A DNA stretch of 64,000 nt from the NCBI GenBank assembly GCA_030762175.1, contig JAUJEO010000019.1, forward strand, positions 6,082,001-6,146,000. The letters run 5' to 3'. How positions within the stretch are numbered: the first letter of the stretch is position 1; the number at the start of each line of letters is the position of its first letter. The position numbers were made by a program, and so were the translations under genes. Positions 49,160-63,932 of the stretch are shown here, one piece after another. The DNA is from Metallyticus violacea. Its lineage: Eukaryota; Arthropoda; Insecta; Mantodea; Metallyticidae. The notes beneath the pieces were generated by a model, which saw only the letters and a program-made list of their open reading frames with translations, was not told the DNA's origin and did no database searches.

Positions 49160-52100
49160 ATAACTTGTTCTCTTTCATTATACTAGTTTGATAGCCTTAG
49201 ACAAGCATATTATGCGCAAAGAATCTCGAAAAGAAAAAAATTTTTTTTCGAAGTTTGGAAACTTCGTTAGAATCACTTTTTTTCCGTTCTTATTTAAGAT
49301 TACTGGTTCTCTTTCATTATACTAGTTTGATAGCCTCAGACAAGCATATTATGCGCAAAGAATCTCGAAAAGAAAAAAATTTTTTTTCGAAGTTTGGAAA
49401 CTTCGTTATAATCACTTTTTTCCGTTCTTATTTAAGATTACTGGTTCTCTTTCATAATACTAGTTTGATAGCCTCAGACAAGCATATTATGCGCAAAGAA
49501 TCTCGAAAAGAAAAAAATTTTTTTTCGAAGTTTGGAAACTTCGTTAGAATCACTTTTTTTCCGTTCTTATTTGAGATAACTTGTTCTCTTTCATTATACT
49601 AGTTTGATAGCCTTAGACAAGCATATTATGCGCAAAGAATCTCGAAAAGAAAAAATTTTTTTTTCTAAGTTAGGAAACTTCGTTAGAATCACTTTTTTTC
49701 CGTTCTTATTTAAGATTACTGGTTCTCTTTCATTATACTAGTTTGATAGCCTCAGACAAGCATATTTTGCGCAAAGAATCTCGAAAAGATTAAAATTTTA
49801 TTTCGAAGTTTGGAAACTTCGTTAGAACCACTTTTTTTCCGTTCTTATTTGAGATAACTGGTTCTCTTTCATTATACTAGTTTGATAGCCTCAGACAAGC
49901 ATATTATGCGCAAAGAATCTCGAAAAGAAAAAAATTTTTTTCGAAGTTTGGAAACTTCCTTAGAATCACTTTTTTTCCATTCTTATTTGAGATAACTTGT
50001 TCTCTTTCATTATACTAGTTTGATAGCCTTAGACAAGCATATTATGCGCAAAGAATCTCGAAAAGAAAAAAATTTTTTTTCGAAGTTTGGAAACTTCGTT
50101 AGAATCACTTTTTTTCCGTTCTTATTTAAGATAACTTGTTCTCTTTCATTATACTAGTTTGATAGCCTTAGACAAGCATATTATGCGCAAAGAATCTCGA
50201 AAAGAAAAAAATTTTTTTTGAAGTTTGGAAACTTCCTTAGAATCACTTTTTTTCCATTCTTATTTGAGATAACTTGTTCTCTTTCATTATACTAGTTTGA
50301 TAGCCTTAGACAAGCATATTATGCGCAAAGAATCTCGAAAAGAAAAAAATTTTTTTTCGAAGTTTGGAAACTTCGTTAGAAACACTTTTTTTCCGTTCTT
50401 ATTTAAGATTACTGGTTCTCTTTCATTATACTAGTTTGATAGCCTCAGACAAGCATATTATGCGCAAAGAATCTCGAAAAGAAAAAAATTTTTTTTCGAA
50501 GTTTGGAAACTTCGTTAGAATCACTTTTTTTCCGTTCTTATTTGAGATAACTTGTTCTCTTTCATTATACTAGTTTGATAGCCTTAGACAAGCATATTAT
50601 GCGCAAAGAATCTCGAAAAGAAAAAAAATTTTTTTCGAAGTTTGGAAACTTCTTTAGAATCACTTTTTTTCCGTTCTTATTTGAGATAACTGGTTCTCTT
50701 TCATTATACTAGTTTGATAGTCTCAGAAAAGCATATTATACGCAAAGAATCTAGAAAAGAAAAAAATTTTTTTTCGAAGATTGGAAACCTCGTTAGAATC
50801 ACTTTTTTTCCGTTCTTATTTGAGATAACTGGTTCTCTTTCATTATACTAGTTTGATAGCCTCAGACAAGCATATTATGCGCAAAGAATCTCGAAAAGAA
50901 AAAAATTTTTTTTCGAAGTTTGGAAACTTCCTTAGAATCACTTTTTTTACATTCTTATTTGAGATAACTTGTTCTCTTTCATTATACTAGTTTGATAGCC
51001 TTAGACAAGCATATTATGCGCAAAGAATCTCGAAAAGAAAAAAATTTTTTTTCGAAGTTTGGAAACTTCGTTAGAATTACTTTTTTTCCGTTCTTATTTA
51101 AGATTACTGGTTCTCTTTCATTATACTAGTTTGATAGCCTCAGACAAGCATATTATGCGCAAAGAATCTCGAAAAGAAAAAAATTTTTTTTCGAAGTTTG
51201 GAAACTTCCTTAGAATCACTTTTTTTCCGTTCTTATTTGAGATAACTTGTTCTCTTTCATTATACTAGTTTGATAGCCTTAGACAAGCATATTATGCGCA
51301 AAGAATCTCGAAAAGAAAAAAATTTTTTTTCGAAGTTTGGAAACTTCGTTAGAATCACTTTTTTTCCGTTCTTATTTAAGATTACTCGTTCTCTTTCATT
51401 ATACTAGTTTGATAGCCTCAGACAAGCATATTATGCGCAAAGAATCTCGAAAAGAAAAAAATTTTATTTCGAAGTTTGGAAACTTCGTTAGAATCACTTT
51501 TTTTCCGTTCTTATTTGAGATAAGTGGTTCTCTTTCATTATACTATTTTGATAGCCTCAGAAAAGCATATTATGCGCAAAGAATCTCTAAAAGAAAAAAT
51601 TTTTTTTTCGAAGTTTGGAAACTTCGTTGGAATCACTTTTTTTCCGTTCTTATTTGAGATAACTGGTTCTCTTTCATTATACTAGTTTGATAGCCTCAGA
51701 AAAGCATAGGTATGCGCAAAGAATCTCGAAAAGAAAAAAATTTTTTTTCGAAGTTCCGAAACTTCGTTAGAATCACTTTTTTTCCATTCTTATCTGAGAT
51801 AACTGGTTCTCTTTCATTATACTAGTTTGATAGCCTCAGACAAGCATATTATGCGCAAAGAATCTCGAAAAGAAAAAATTTTTTTTTCGAAGTTTGGAAA
51901 CTTCGTTAGAATCACTTTTTTTCCGTTCTTATTTAAGATTACTGGTTCTCTTTCATTATACTAGTTTGATAGCCTCAGACAAGCATATTTTGCGCAAAGA
52001 ATCTCGAAAAGATTAAAATTTTATTTCGAAGTTTGGAAACTTCGTTAGAATCACTTTTTTTCCGTTCTTATTTGAGATAACTGGTTCTCTTTCATTATAC

Positions 52101-55100
52101 TAGTTTGATAGCCTCAGACAAGCATATTATGCGCAAAGAATCTCGAAAAGAAAAAAATTTTTTTTCGAAGTTTGGAAACTTCCTTAGAATCACTTTTTTT
52201 CCATTCTTATTTGAGATAACTTGTTCTCTTTCATTATACTAGTTTGATAGCCTTAGACAAGCATATTATGCGCAAAGAATCTCGAAAAGAAAAAAATTTT
52301 TTTTCGAAGTTTGGAAACTTCGTTAGAATCTCTTTTTTTCCGTTCTTATTTGAGATAACTGGTTCTCTTTCATTATACTAGTTTGATAGCCTCAGACAAG
52401 CATATTATGCGCAAAGAATCTCGAAAAGAAAAAAATTTTTTTTCGAAGTTTGGAAACTTCCTTAGAATCACTTTTTTTCCGTTCTTATTTGAGATAACTT
52501 GTTCTCTTTCATTATACTAGTTTGATAGCCTTAGACAAGCATATTATGCGCAAAGAATCTCGAAAAGAAAAAAATTTTTTTTCGAAGTGTGGAAACTTCT
52601 TTAGAATCACTTTTTTTCCATTCTTATTTGAGATAACTTGTTCTCTTTCATTATACTTGTTTGATAGCCTTAGACAAGCATATTATGCGCAAAGAATCTC
52701 GAAAAGAAAAAAATTTTTTTTCGAAGTTTGGAAACTTCGTTAGAATCACTTTTTTTCCGTTCTTATTTGAGATAACTGGTTCTCTTTCATTATACTAGTT
52801 TAAAAGCCTCAGACAAGCATATTATGCGCAAAGAATCTCGAAAAGAAAAAAATTTTTTTTCGAAGTTTGGAAACTTCCTTAGAATCACTTTTTTTCCATT
52901 CTTATTTGAGATAACTTGTTCTCTTTCATTATACTTGTTTGATAGCCTTAGACAAGCATATTATGCGCAAAGAATCTCGAAAAGAAAAAAATTTTTTTTC
53001 GAAGTTTGGAAACTTCGTTATAATCACTTTTTTTCCGTTCTTATTTAAGATTACTGGTTCTCTTTCATTATACTAGTTTGATAGCCTCAGACAAGCATAT
53101 TATGCGCAAAGAATCTCGAAAAGAAAAAAAAATTTTTTCGAAGTTTGGAAACTTCGTTAGAATCACTTTTTTTCCGTTCTTATTTGAGATAACATGTTCT
53201 CTTTCATTATACTAGTTTGATAGCCTTAGACAAGCATATTATGCGCAAATATTCTCGAAAAGAAATAAATTTTTTTTCGAAGTTTGGAAACTTCGTTAGA
53301 ATCACTGTTTTTCCGTTCTTATTTGAGATAACTGGTTCTCTTTCATTATACTAGTTTGATAGCCTCAGAAAAGCATATTATGCGCAAAGAATCTAGAAAA
53401 GAAAAAAATTTTTTTTCGAAGATTGGAAACCTCGTTATAATCACTTTTTTTCCGTTCTTATTTGAGATAACTGGTTCTCTTTCATTATACTAGTTTGATA
53501 GCCTCAGACAAGCATATTATGCGCAAATAATCTGGAAAAGAAAAAAATTTTTTTTCGAAGTTTGGAAACTTCCTTAGAATCACTTTTTTTCCATTCTTAT
53601 TTGAGATAACTTCTTCTCTTTCATTATTCTAGTTTGATAGCCTTAGACAAGCATATTATGCGCAAAGAATCTCGAAAAGAAAAAAATTTTTTTTAAGAAG
53701 TTTGGAAACTTCGTTAGAATCACTTTTTTTCCGTTCTTATTTAAGATAACTTGTTCTCTTTCATTATACTAGTTTGATAGCCTTAGACAAGCATATTATG
53801 CGCAAAGAATCTCGAAAAGAAAAAAATTTTTTTTCGAAGTTTGGAAACTTCGTTATAATCACTTTTTTTCCGTTCTTATTTAAGATTACTGGTTCTCTTT
53901 CATTATACTAGTTTGATAGCCTCAGACAAGCATATTATGCGCAAAGAATCTCGAAAAGAAAAAAAATTTTTTTCGAAGTTTGGAAACTTCGTTAGAATCA
54001 CTTTTTTCCGTTCTTATTTGAGATAACTTGTTCTCTTTCATTATACTAGTTTGATAGCCTAAGACAAGCATATTATGCGCAAAGAATCTCGAAAAGAAAA
54101 AAATTTTTTTTCGAAGTTTGGAAACTTCGTTAGAATCACTTTTTTTCCGTTCTTATTTGAGATAACTGGTTCTCTTTCATTATACTAGTTTGATAGTCTC
54201 AGAAAAGCATATTATGCGCAAAGAATCTAGAAAAGAAAAAAATTTTTTTTCGAAGATTGGAAACCTCGTTAGAATCACTTTTTTTCCGTTCTTATTTGAG
54301 ATAACTGGTTCTCTTTCATTATACTAGTTTGATAGCCTCAGACAAGCATATTATGCGCAAAGAATCTCGAAAAGAAAAAAATTTTTTTTCGAAGATTGGA
54401 AACCTCGTTAGAATCACTTTTTTTCCGTTCTTATTTGAGATAACTGGTTCTCTTTCATTATACTAGTTTGATAGCCTCAGACAAGCATATTATGCGCAAA
54501 GAATCTCGAAAAGAAAAAAATTTTTTTTCGAAGTTTGGAAACTTCCTTAGAATCACTTTTTTTACATTCTTATTTGAGATAACTTGTTCTCTTTCATTAT
54601 ACTAGTTTGATAGCCTTAGACAAGCATATTATGCGCAAAGAATCTCGAAAAGAAAAAAAATTTTTTTCGAAGTTTGGAAACTTCTTTAGAATCACTTTTT
54701 TTCCGTTCTTATTTAAGATTACTGGTTCTTTTTCATTATACTAGTTTGATAGCCTCAGACAAGCATATTAAGAGCAAAGAATCTCGAAAAGAAAAAAATT
54801 TTTTTTCGAAGTTTGGAAACTTCGTTAGAATCACTTTTTTTCCGTTCTTATTTGAGATAACTGGTTCTCTTTCATTATACTATTTTGATAGCCTTAGACA
54901 AGCATATTATGCGCAAAGAATCTCGAAAAGAAAAAAATTTTTTTTCGAAGTTTGGAAACTTCGTTAGAATCACTTTTTTCCCTTCTTATTTAAGATTACT
55001 GGTTCTCTTTCATTATACTAGTTTGATAGCCTCAGACAAGCATATTATGCGCAAAGAATCTCGAAAAGAAAAAAATTTTATTTCGAAGTTTGGAAACTTC

Positions 55101-55530
55101 GTTTGAATCACTTTTTTTCCGTTCTTATTTGAGATAACTGGTTCTCTTTCATTATACTATTTTGATAGCCTCAGAAAAGCATATTATGCGCAAAGAATCT
55201 CTAAAAGAAAAAATTTTTTTTTCGAAGTTTGGAAACTTCGTTAGAATCACTTTTTTTCCGTTCTTATTTGAGATAACTGGTTCTCTTTCATTATACTAGT
55301 TTGATAGCCTCAGAAAAGCATAGGTATGCGCAAAGAATCTCGAAAAGAAAAAAATTTTTTTTCGAAGTTTGGAAACTTCGTTAGAATCACTTTTTTTCCA
55401 TTCTTATCTGAGATAACTGGTTCTCTTTCATTATACTAGTTTGATAGCCTCAGACAAGCATATTATGCGCAAAGAATCTCGAAAAGAAAAAATTTTTTTT
55501 TCGAAGTTTGGAAACTTCGTTAGAATCACT
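49160..55530 (+). repeat. large block, copy 1 (6.4 kb)
   Basis: It corresponds to 57,915-63,456. The offset falls in steps along the pair: 8,755 (49,255/58,010), 8,616-8,618 (49,761/58,377; 51,337/59,955), 8,479 (TAGG 51,703/60,182; 51,984/60,463), 8,339 (52,800/61,139; AATATTCTCG 53,251/61,590), then 7,922-7,923 (54,674/62,596; TAGG 55,317/63,240). The steps equal 1, 1, 1 and 3 monomers. The 52.8-54.1 kb part also resembles unit A (CAAATATTCTC, TTTTAAGAAG). Confidence 0.8.
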
Positions 55531-57914
55531 TTTTTTCCGTTCTTATTTGAGATAACTGGTTCTCTTTCATTATACTAGTTTAATAGCCTCAGACAAGCAT
55601 ATTATGCGCAAAGAATCTCGAAAAGAAAAAAATTTTTTTTCGAAGTTTGGAAACTTCGTTAGAATCACTTTTTTTCCGTTCTTATTTGAGATAACTGGTT
55701 CTCTTTCATTATACTAGTTTGATAGTCTCAGAAAAGCATATTATGCGCAAAGAATCTAGAAAAGAAAAAAAATTTTTTTCGAAGATTGGAAACCTCGTTA
55801 GAATCACTTTTTTTCCGTTCTTATTTGAGATAACTGGTTCTCTTTCATTATACTAGTTTGATAGCCTCAGACAAGCATATTATGCGCAAAGAATCTCGAA
55901 AAGAAAAAAATTTTTTTTCGAAGATTGGAAACCTCGTTAGAATCACTTTTTTTCCGTTCTTATTTGAGATAACTGGTTCTCTTTCATTATACTAGTTTGA
56001 TAGCCTCAGACAAGCATATTATGCGCAAAGAATCTCGAAAAGAAAAAAATTTTTTTTCGAAGTTTGGAAACTTCCTTAGAATCACTTTTTTTACATTCTT
56101 ATTTGAGATAACTTGTTCTCTTTCATTATACTAGTTTGATAGCCTTAGACAAGCATATTATGCGCAAAGAATCTCGAAAAGAAAAAAAATTTTTTTCGAA
56201 GTTTGGAAACTTCGTTAGAATCACTTTTTTTCCGTTCTTATTTAAGATTACTGGTTCTCTTTCATTATACTAGTTTGATAGCCTCAGAAAAGCATAGGTA
56301 TGCGCAAAGAATCTCGAAAAGAAAAAAATTTTTTTTCGAAGTTTGGAAACTTCGTTAGAATCACTTTTTTTCCATTCTTATCTGAGATAAGTGGTTCTCT
56401 TTCATTATACTAGTTTGATAGCCTCAGACAAGCATATTATGCGCAAAGAATCTCGAAAAGAAAAAATTTTTTTTTCGAAGTTTGGAAACTTCGTTAGAAT
56501 CACTTTTTTTCCATTCTTATTTGAGATAACTTGTTCTCTTTCATTATACTTGTTTGATAGCCTTAGACAAGCATATTATGCGCAAAGAATCTCGAAAAGA
56601 AAAAAATTTTTTTTCGAAGTTTGGAAACTTCGTTAGAATCACTTTTTTTCCGTTCTTATCTGAGATAACTGGTTCTCTTTCATTATACTAGTTTGATAGC
56701 CTCAGACAAGCATATTATGCGCAAAGAATCTCGAAAAGAAAAAAATTTTTTTTCGAAGTTTGGAAACTTCGTTAGAATCACTTTTTTTCCGTTCTTATTT
56801 GAGATAACTTGTTCTCTTTCATTATACTAGTTTGATAGCCTTAGACAAGCATATTATGCGCAAAGAATCTCGAAAAGAAAAAAATTTTTTTTCGAAGTTT
56901 GGAAACTTCGTTAGAATCACTTTTTTTCCGTTCTTATTTGAGATAACTGGTTCTCTTTCATTATACTAGTTTGATAGTCTCAGAAAAGCATATTATGCGC
57001 AAAGAATCTAGAAAAGAAAAAAAATTTTTTTCGAAGATTGGAAACCTCGTTAGAATCACTTTTTTTCCGTTCTTATTTGAGATAACTGGTTCTCTTTCAT
57101 TATACTAGTTTGATAGCCTCAGACAAGCATATTATGCGCAAAGAATCTCGAAAAGAAAAAAATTTTTTTTCGAAGTTTGGAAACTTCGTTAGAATCACTT
57201 TTTTTCCATTCTTATTTGAGATAACTTGTTCTCTTTCATTATACTTGTTTGATAGCCTTAGACAAGCATATTATGCGCAAAGAATCTCGAAAAGAAAAAA
57301 ATTTTTTTTCGAAGTTTGGAAACTTCGTTATAATCACTTTTTTCCGTTCTTATTTAAGATTACTGGTTCTCTTTCATTATACTAGTTTGATAGCCTCAGA
57401 CAAGCATATTATGCGCAAAGAATCTCGAAAAGAAAAAAATTTTTTTTCGAAGTTTGGAAACTTCGTTAGAATCACTTTTTTTCCGTTCTTATTTGAGATA
57501 ACTTGTTCTCTTTCATTATACTAGTTTGATAGCCTTAGACAAGCATATTATGCGCAAAGAATCTCGAAAAGAAAAAATTTTTTTTTCGAAGTTAGGAAAC
57601 TTCGTTAGAGTCACTTTTTTTCCGTTCTTAGTTAAGATTACTGGTTCTCTTTCATTATACTAGTTTGATAGCCTCAGACAAGCATATTTTGCGCAAAGAA
57701 TCTCGAAAAGATTAAAATTTTATTTCGAAGTTTGGAAACTTCGTTAGAATCACTTTTTTTCCGTTCTTATTTGAGATAACTGGTTCTCTTTCATTATACT
57801 AGTTTGATAGCCTCAGACAAGCATATTATGCGCAAAGAATCTCCAAAAAAAAAAAATTTTTTTTCGAAGTTTGGAAACTTCCTTAGAATCACTTTTTTTC
57901 CATTCTTATTTGAG

Positions 57915-60900
57915 ATAACTTGTTCTCTTTCATTATACTAGTTTGATAGCCTTAGACAAGCATATTATGCGCAAAGAATCTCGAAAAGAAAAAAATTTTT
58001 TTTCGAAGTTTGGAAACTTCGTTAGAATCACTTTTTTTCCGTTCTTATTTAAGATTACTGGTTCTCTTTCATTATACTAGTTTGATAGCCTCAGACAAGC
58101 ATATTATGCGCAAAGAATCTCGAAAAGAAAAAAATTTTTTTTCGAAGTTTGGAAACTTCGTTATAATCACTTTTTTCCGTTCTTATTTAAGATTACTGGT
58201 TCTCTTTCATAATACTAGTTTGATAGCCTCAGACAAGCATATTATGCGCAAAGAATCTCGAAAAGAAAAAAATTTTTTTTCGAAGTTTGGAAACTTCGTT
58301 AGAATCACTTTTTTTCCGTTCTTATTTGAGATAACTTGTTCTCTTTCATTATACTAGTTTGATAGCCTTAGACAAGCATATTTTGCGCAAAGAATCTCGA
58401 AAAGATTAAAATTTTATTTCGAAGTTTGGAAACTTCGTTAGAATCACTTTTTTTCCGTTCTTATTTGAGATAACTGGTTCTCTTTCATTATACTAGTTTG
58501 ATAGCCTCAGACAAGCATATTATGCGCAAAGAATCTCGAAAAGAAAAAAAATTTTTTTCGAAGTTTGGAAACTTCCTTAGAATCACTTTTTTTCCATTCT
58601 TATTTGAGATAACTTGTTCTCTTTCATTATACTAGTTTGATAGCCTTAGACAAGCATATTATGCGCAAAGAATCTCGAAAAGAAAAAAATTTTTTTTCGA
58701 AGTTTAGAAACTTCGTTAGAATCACTTTTTTTCCGTTCTTATTTAAGATAACTTGTTCTCTTTCATTATACTAGTTTGATAGCCTTAGACAAGCATATTA
58801 TGCGCAAAGAATCTCGAAAAGAAAAAAATTTTTTTTCGAAGTTTGGAAACTTCCTTAGAATCACTTTTTTTCCATTCTTATTTGAGATAACTTGTTCTCT
58901 TTCATTATACTAGTTTGATAGCCTTAGACAAGCATATTATGCGCAAAGAATCTCGAAAAGAAAAAAATTTTTTTTCGAAGTTTGGAAACTTCGTTAGAAA
59001 CACTTTTTTTCCGTTCTTATTTAAGATTACTGCTTCTCTTTCATTATACTAGTTTGATAGCCTCAGACAAGCATATTATGCGCAAAGAATCTCGAAAAGA
59101 AAAAAATTTTTTTTCGAAGTTTGGAAACTTCGTTAGAATCACTTTTTTTCCGTTCTTATTTGAGATAACTTGTTCTCTTTCATTATACTAGTTTGATAGC
59201 CTTAGACAAGCATATTATGCGCAAAGAATCTCGAAAAGAAAAAAAATTTTTTTCGAAGTTTGGAAACTTCGTTAGAATCACTTTTTTTCCGTTCTTATTT
59301 GAGATAACTGGTTCTCTTTCATTATACTAGTTTGATAGTCTCAGAAAAGCATATTATACGCAAAGAATCTAGAAAAGAAAAAAATTTTTTTTCGAAGATT
59401 GGAAACCTCGTTAGAATCACTTTTTTTCCGTTCTTATTTGAGATAACTGGTTCTCTTTCATTATACTAGTTTGATAGCCTCAGACAAGCATATTATGCGC
59501 AAAGAATCTCGAAAAGAAAAAAATTTTTTTTCGAAGTTTGGAAACTTCCTTAGAATCACTTTTTTTACATTCTTATTTGAGATAACTTGTTCTCTTTCAT
59601 TATACTAGTTTGATAGCCTTAGACAAGCATATTATGCGCAAAGAATCTCGAAAAGAAAAAAATTTTTTTTCGAAGTTTGGAAACTTCGTTAGAATCACTT
59701 TTTTTCCGTTCTTATTTAAGATTACTTGTTCTCTTTCATTATACTAGTTTGATAGCCTCAGACAAGCATATTATGCGCAAAGAATCTCGAAAAGAAAAAA
59801 ATTTTTTTTCGAAGTTTGGAAACTTCGTTAGAATCACTTTTTTTCCGTTCTTATTTGAGATAACTTGTTCTCTTTCATTATACTAGTTTGATAGCCTTAG
59901 ACAAGCATATTATGCGCAAAGAATCTCGAAAAGAAAAAAATTTTTTTTCGAAGTTTGGAAACTTCGTTAGAATCACTTTTTTTCTGTTCTTATTTAAGAT
60001 TACTCGTTCTCTTTCATTATACTAGTTTGATAGCCTCAGACAAGCATATTATGCGCAAAGAATCTCGAAAAGAAAAAAATTTTATTTCGAAGTTTGGAAA
60101 CTTCGTTAGAATCACTTTTTTTCCGTTCTTATTTGAGATAACTGGTTCTCTTTCATTATACTAGTTTGATAGCCTCAGAAAAGCATAGGTATGCGCAAAG
60201 AATCTCGAAAAGAAAAAAATTTTTTTTCGAAGTTTGGAAACTTCGTTAGAATCACTTTTTTTCCATTCTTATCTGAGATAACTGGTTCTCTTTCATTATA
60301 CTAGTTTGATAGCCTCAGACAAGCATATTATGCGCAAAGAATCTCGAAAAGAAAAAATTTTTTTTTCGAAGTTTGGAAACTTCGTTAGAATCACTTTTTT
60401 TCCGTTCTTATTTAAGATTACTGGTTCTCTTTCATTATACTAGTTTGATAGCCTCAGACAAGCATATTTTGCGCAAAGAATCTCGAAAAGATTAAAATTT
60501 TATTTCGAAGTTTGGAAACTTCGTTAGAATCACTTTTTTTCCGTTCTTATTTGAGATAACTGGTTCTCTTTCATTATACTAGTTTGATAGCCTCAGACAA
60601 GCATATTATGCGCAAAGAATCTCGAAAAGAAAAAAATTTTTTTTCGAAGTTTGGAAACTTCCTTAGAATCACTTTTTTTCCATTCTTATTTGAGATTACT
60701 TGTTCTCTTTCATTATACTAGTTTGATAGCCTTAGACAAGCATATTATGCGCAAAGAATCTCGAAAAGAAAAATTTTTTTTTCGAAGTTTGGAAACTTCG
60801 TTAGAATCACTTTTTTTCCGTTCTTATTTAAGATAACTTGTTCTCTTTCATTATACTAGTTTGATAGCCTTAGACAAGCATATTATGCGCAAAGAATCTC

Positions 60901-63456
60901 GAAAAGAAAAAAATTTTTTTTCGAAGTTTGGAAACTTCCTTAGAATCACTTTTTTTCCATTCTTATTTGAGATAACTTGTTCTCTTTCATTATACTTGTT
61001 TGATAGCCTTAGACAAGCATATTATGCGCAAAGAATCTCGAAAAGAAAAAAACTTTTTTTCGAAGTTTGGAAACTTCGTTAGAATCACTTTTTTTCCGTT
61101 CTTATTTGAGATAACTGGTTCTCTTTCATTATACTAGTTTGATAGCCTCAGACAAGCATATTATGCGCAAAGAATCTCGAAAAGAAAAAAATTTTTTTTC
61201 GAAGTTTGGAAACTTCCTTAGAATCACTTTTTTTCCATTCTTATTTGAGATAACTTGTTCTCTTTCATTATACTTGTTTGATAGCCTTAGACAAGCATAT
61301 TATGCGCAAAGAATCTCGAAAAGAAAAAAATTTTTTTTCGAAGTTTGGAAACTTCGTTATAATCACTTTTTTTCCGTTCTTATTTAAGATTACTGGTTCT
61401 CTTTCATTATACTAGTTTGATAGCCTCAGACAAGCATATTATGCGCAAAGAATCTCGAAAAGAAAAAAAATTTTTTTCGAAGTTTGGAAACTTCGTTAGA
61501 ATCACTTTTTTTCCGTTCTTATTTGAGATAACATGTTCTCTTTCATTATACTAGTTTGATAGCCTTAGACAAGCATATTATGCGCAAATATTCTCGAAAA
61601 GAAATAAATTTTTTTTCGAAGTTTGGAAACTTCGTTAGAATCTCTTTTTTTCCGTTCTTATTTGAGATAACTGGTTCTCTTTCATTATACTAGTTTGATA
61701 GCCTCAGAAAAGCATATTATGCGCAAAGAATCTAGAAAAGAAAAAAATTTTTTTTCGAAGATTGGAAACCTCGTTATAATCACTTTTTTTCCGTTCTTAT
61801 TTGAGATAACTGGTTCTCTTTCATTATACTAGTTTGATAGCCTCAGACAAGCATATTATGCGCAAATAATCTGGAAAAGAAAAAAATTTTTTTTCGAAGT
61901 TTGGAAACTTCCTTAGAATCACTTTTTTTCCATTCTTATTTGAGATAACTTGTTCTCTTTCATTATTCTAGTTTGATAGCCTTAGACAAGCATATTATGC
62001 GCAAAGAATCTCGAAAAGAAAAAAATTTTTTTTAAGAAGTTTGGAAACTTCGTTAGAATCACTTTTTTTCCGTTCTTATTTAAGATAACTTGTTCTCTTT
62101 CATTATACTAGTTTGATAGCCTTAGACAAGCATATTATGAGCAAAGAATCTCGAAAAGACAAAAATTTTTTTTCGAAGTTTGGAAACTTCGTTATAATCA
62201 CTTTTTTTCCGTTCTTATTTAACATTACTGGTTCTCTTTCATTATACTAGTTTGATAGCCTCAGACAAGCATATTATGCGCAAAGAATCTCGAAAAGAAA
62301 AAAAATTTTTTTCGAAGTTTGGAAACTTCGTTAGAATCACTTTTTTCCGTTCTTATTTGAGATAACTTGTTCTCTTTCATTATACTAGTTTGATAGCCTG
62401 AGACAAGCATATTATGCGCAAAGAATCTCGAAAAGAAAAAAAATTTTTTTCGAAGTTTGGAAACTTCGTTAGAATCACTTTTTTTCCGTTCTTATTTGAG
62501 ATAACTGGTTCTCTTTCATTATACTAGTTTGATAGCCTCAGACAAGCATATTATGCGCAAAGAATCTCGAAAAGAAAAAAAATTTTTTTCGAAGTTTGGA
62601 AACTTCGTTAGAATCACTTTTTTTCCGTTCTTATTTAAGATTACTGGTTCTCTTTCATTATACTAGTTTGATAGCCTCAGACAAGCATATTAAGAGCAAA
62701 GAATCTCGAAAAGAAAAAAATTTTTTTTCGAAGTTTGGAAACTTCGTTAGAATCACTATTTTTCCGTTCTTATTTGAGATAACTTGTTCTCTTTCATTAT
62801 ACTAGTTTGATAGCCTTAGACAAGCATATTATGCGCAAAGAATCTCGAAAAGAAAAAAATTTTTTTTCGAAGTTTGGAAACTTCGTTAGAATCACTTTTT
62901 TTCCGTTCTTATTTAAGATTACTGGTTCTCTTTCATTATACTAGTTTGATAGCCTCAGACAAGCATATTATGCGCAAAGAATCTCGAAAAGAAAAAAATT
63001 TTATTTCGAAGTTTGGAAACTTCGTTTGAATCACTTTTTTTCCGTTCTTATTTGAGATAACTGGTTCTCTTTCATTATACTATTTTGATAGCCTCAGAAA
63101 AGCATATTATGCGCAAAGAATCTCTAAAAGAAAAAATTTTTTTTTCGAAGTTTGGAAACTTCGTTGGAATCACTTTTTTTCCGTTCTTATTTGAGATAAC
63201 TGGTTCTCTTTCATTATACTAGTTTGATAGCCTCAGAAAAGCATAGGTATGCGCAAAGAATCTCGAAAAGAAAAAAAATTTTTTTCGAAGTTTGGAAACT
63301 TCGTTAGAATCACTTTTTTTCCATTCTTATCTGAGATAACTGGTTCTCTTTCATTATACTAGTTTGATAGCCTCAGACAAGCATATTATGCGCAAAGAAT
63401 CTCGAAAAGAAAAAATTTTTTTTTCGAAGTTTGGAAACTTCGTTAGAATCACTTTT
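57915..63456 (+). repeat. large block, copy 2 (5.5 kb)
   Basis: Copy of 49,160-55,530 with six fewer monomers in four events. At the first step the junction is visible as a chimera: CCTTAGACAAG joined to CATATTTTGCGC at 58,371-58,382, whereas copy 1 has these features in two successive monomers (49,610 and 49,750). At the second step (about 60,160) the CTATTTTGATAG / CTCTAAAAG monomer of copy 1 (51,540-51,678) is absent. The match ends where this copy has CCATTC and ACTTGTTTG. Confidence 0.8.
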
Positions 63457-63932
63457 TTTCCATTCTTATTTGAGATAACTTGTTCTCTTTCATTATACTT
63501 GTTTGATAGCCTTAGACAAGCATATTATGCGCAAAGAATCTCGAAAAGAAAAAAATTTTTTTTCGAAGTTTGGAAACTTCGTTAGAATCACTTTTTTTCC
63601 GTTCTTATCTGAGATAACTGGTTCTCTTTCATTATACTAGTTTGATAGCCTCAGACAAGCATATTATGCGCAAAGAATCTCGAAAAGAAAAAAATTTTTT
63701 TTCGAAGTTTGGAAACTTCGTTAGAATCACTTTTTTTCCGTTCTTATTTCAGATAACTTGTTCTCTTTCATTATACTAGTTTGATAGCCTTAGACAAGCA
63801 TATTATGCGCAAAGAATCTCGAAAAGAAAAAAATTTTTTTTTCGAAGTTTGGAAACTTCGTTAGAATCACTTTTTTTCCGTTCTTATTTGAGATAACTGG
63901 TTCTCTTTCATTATACTAGTTTGATAGTCTCA

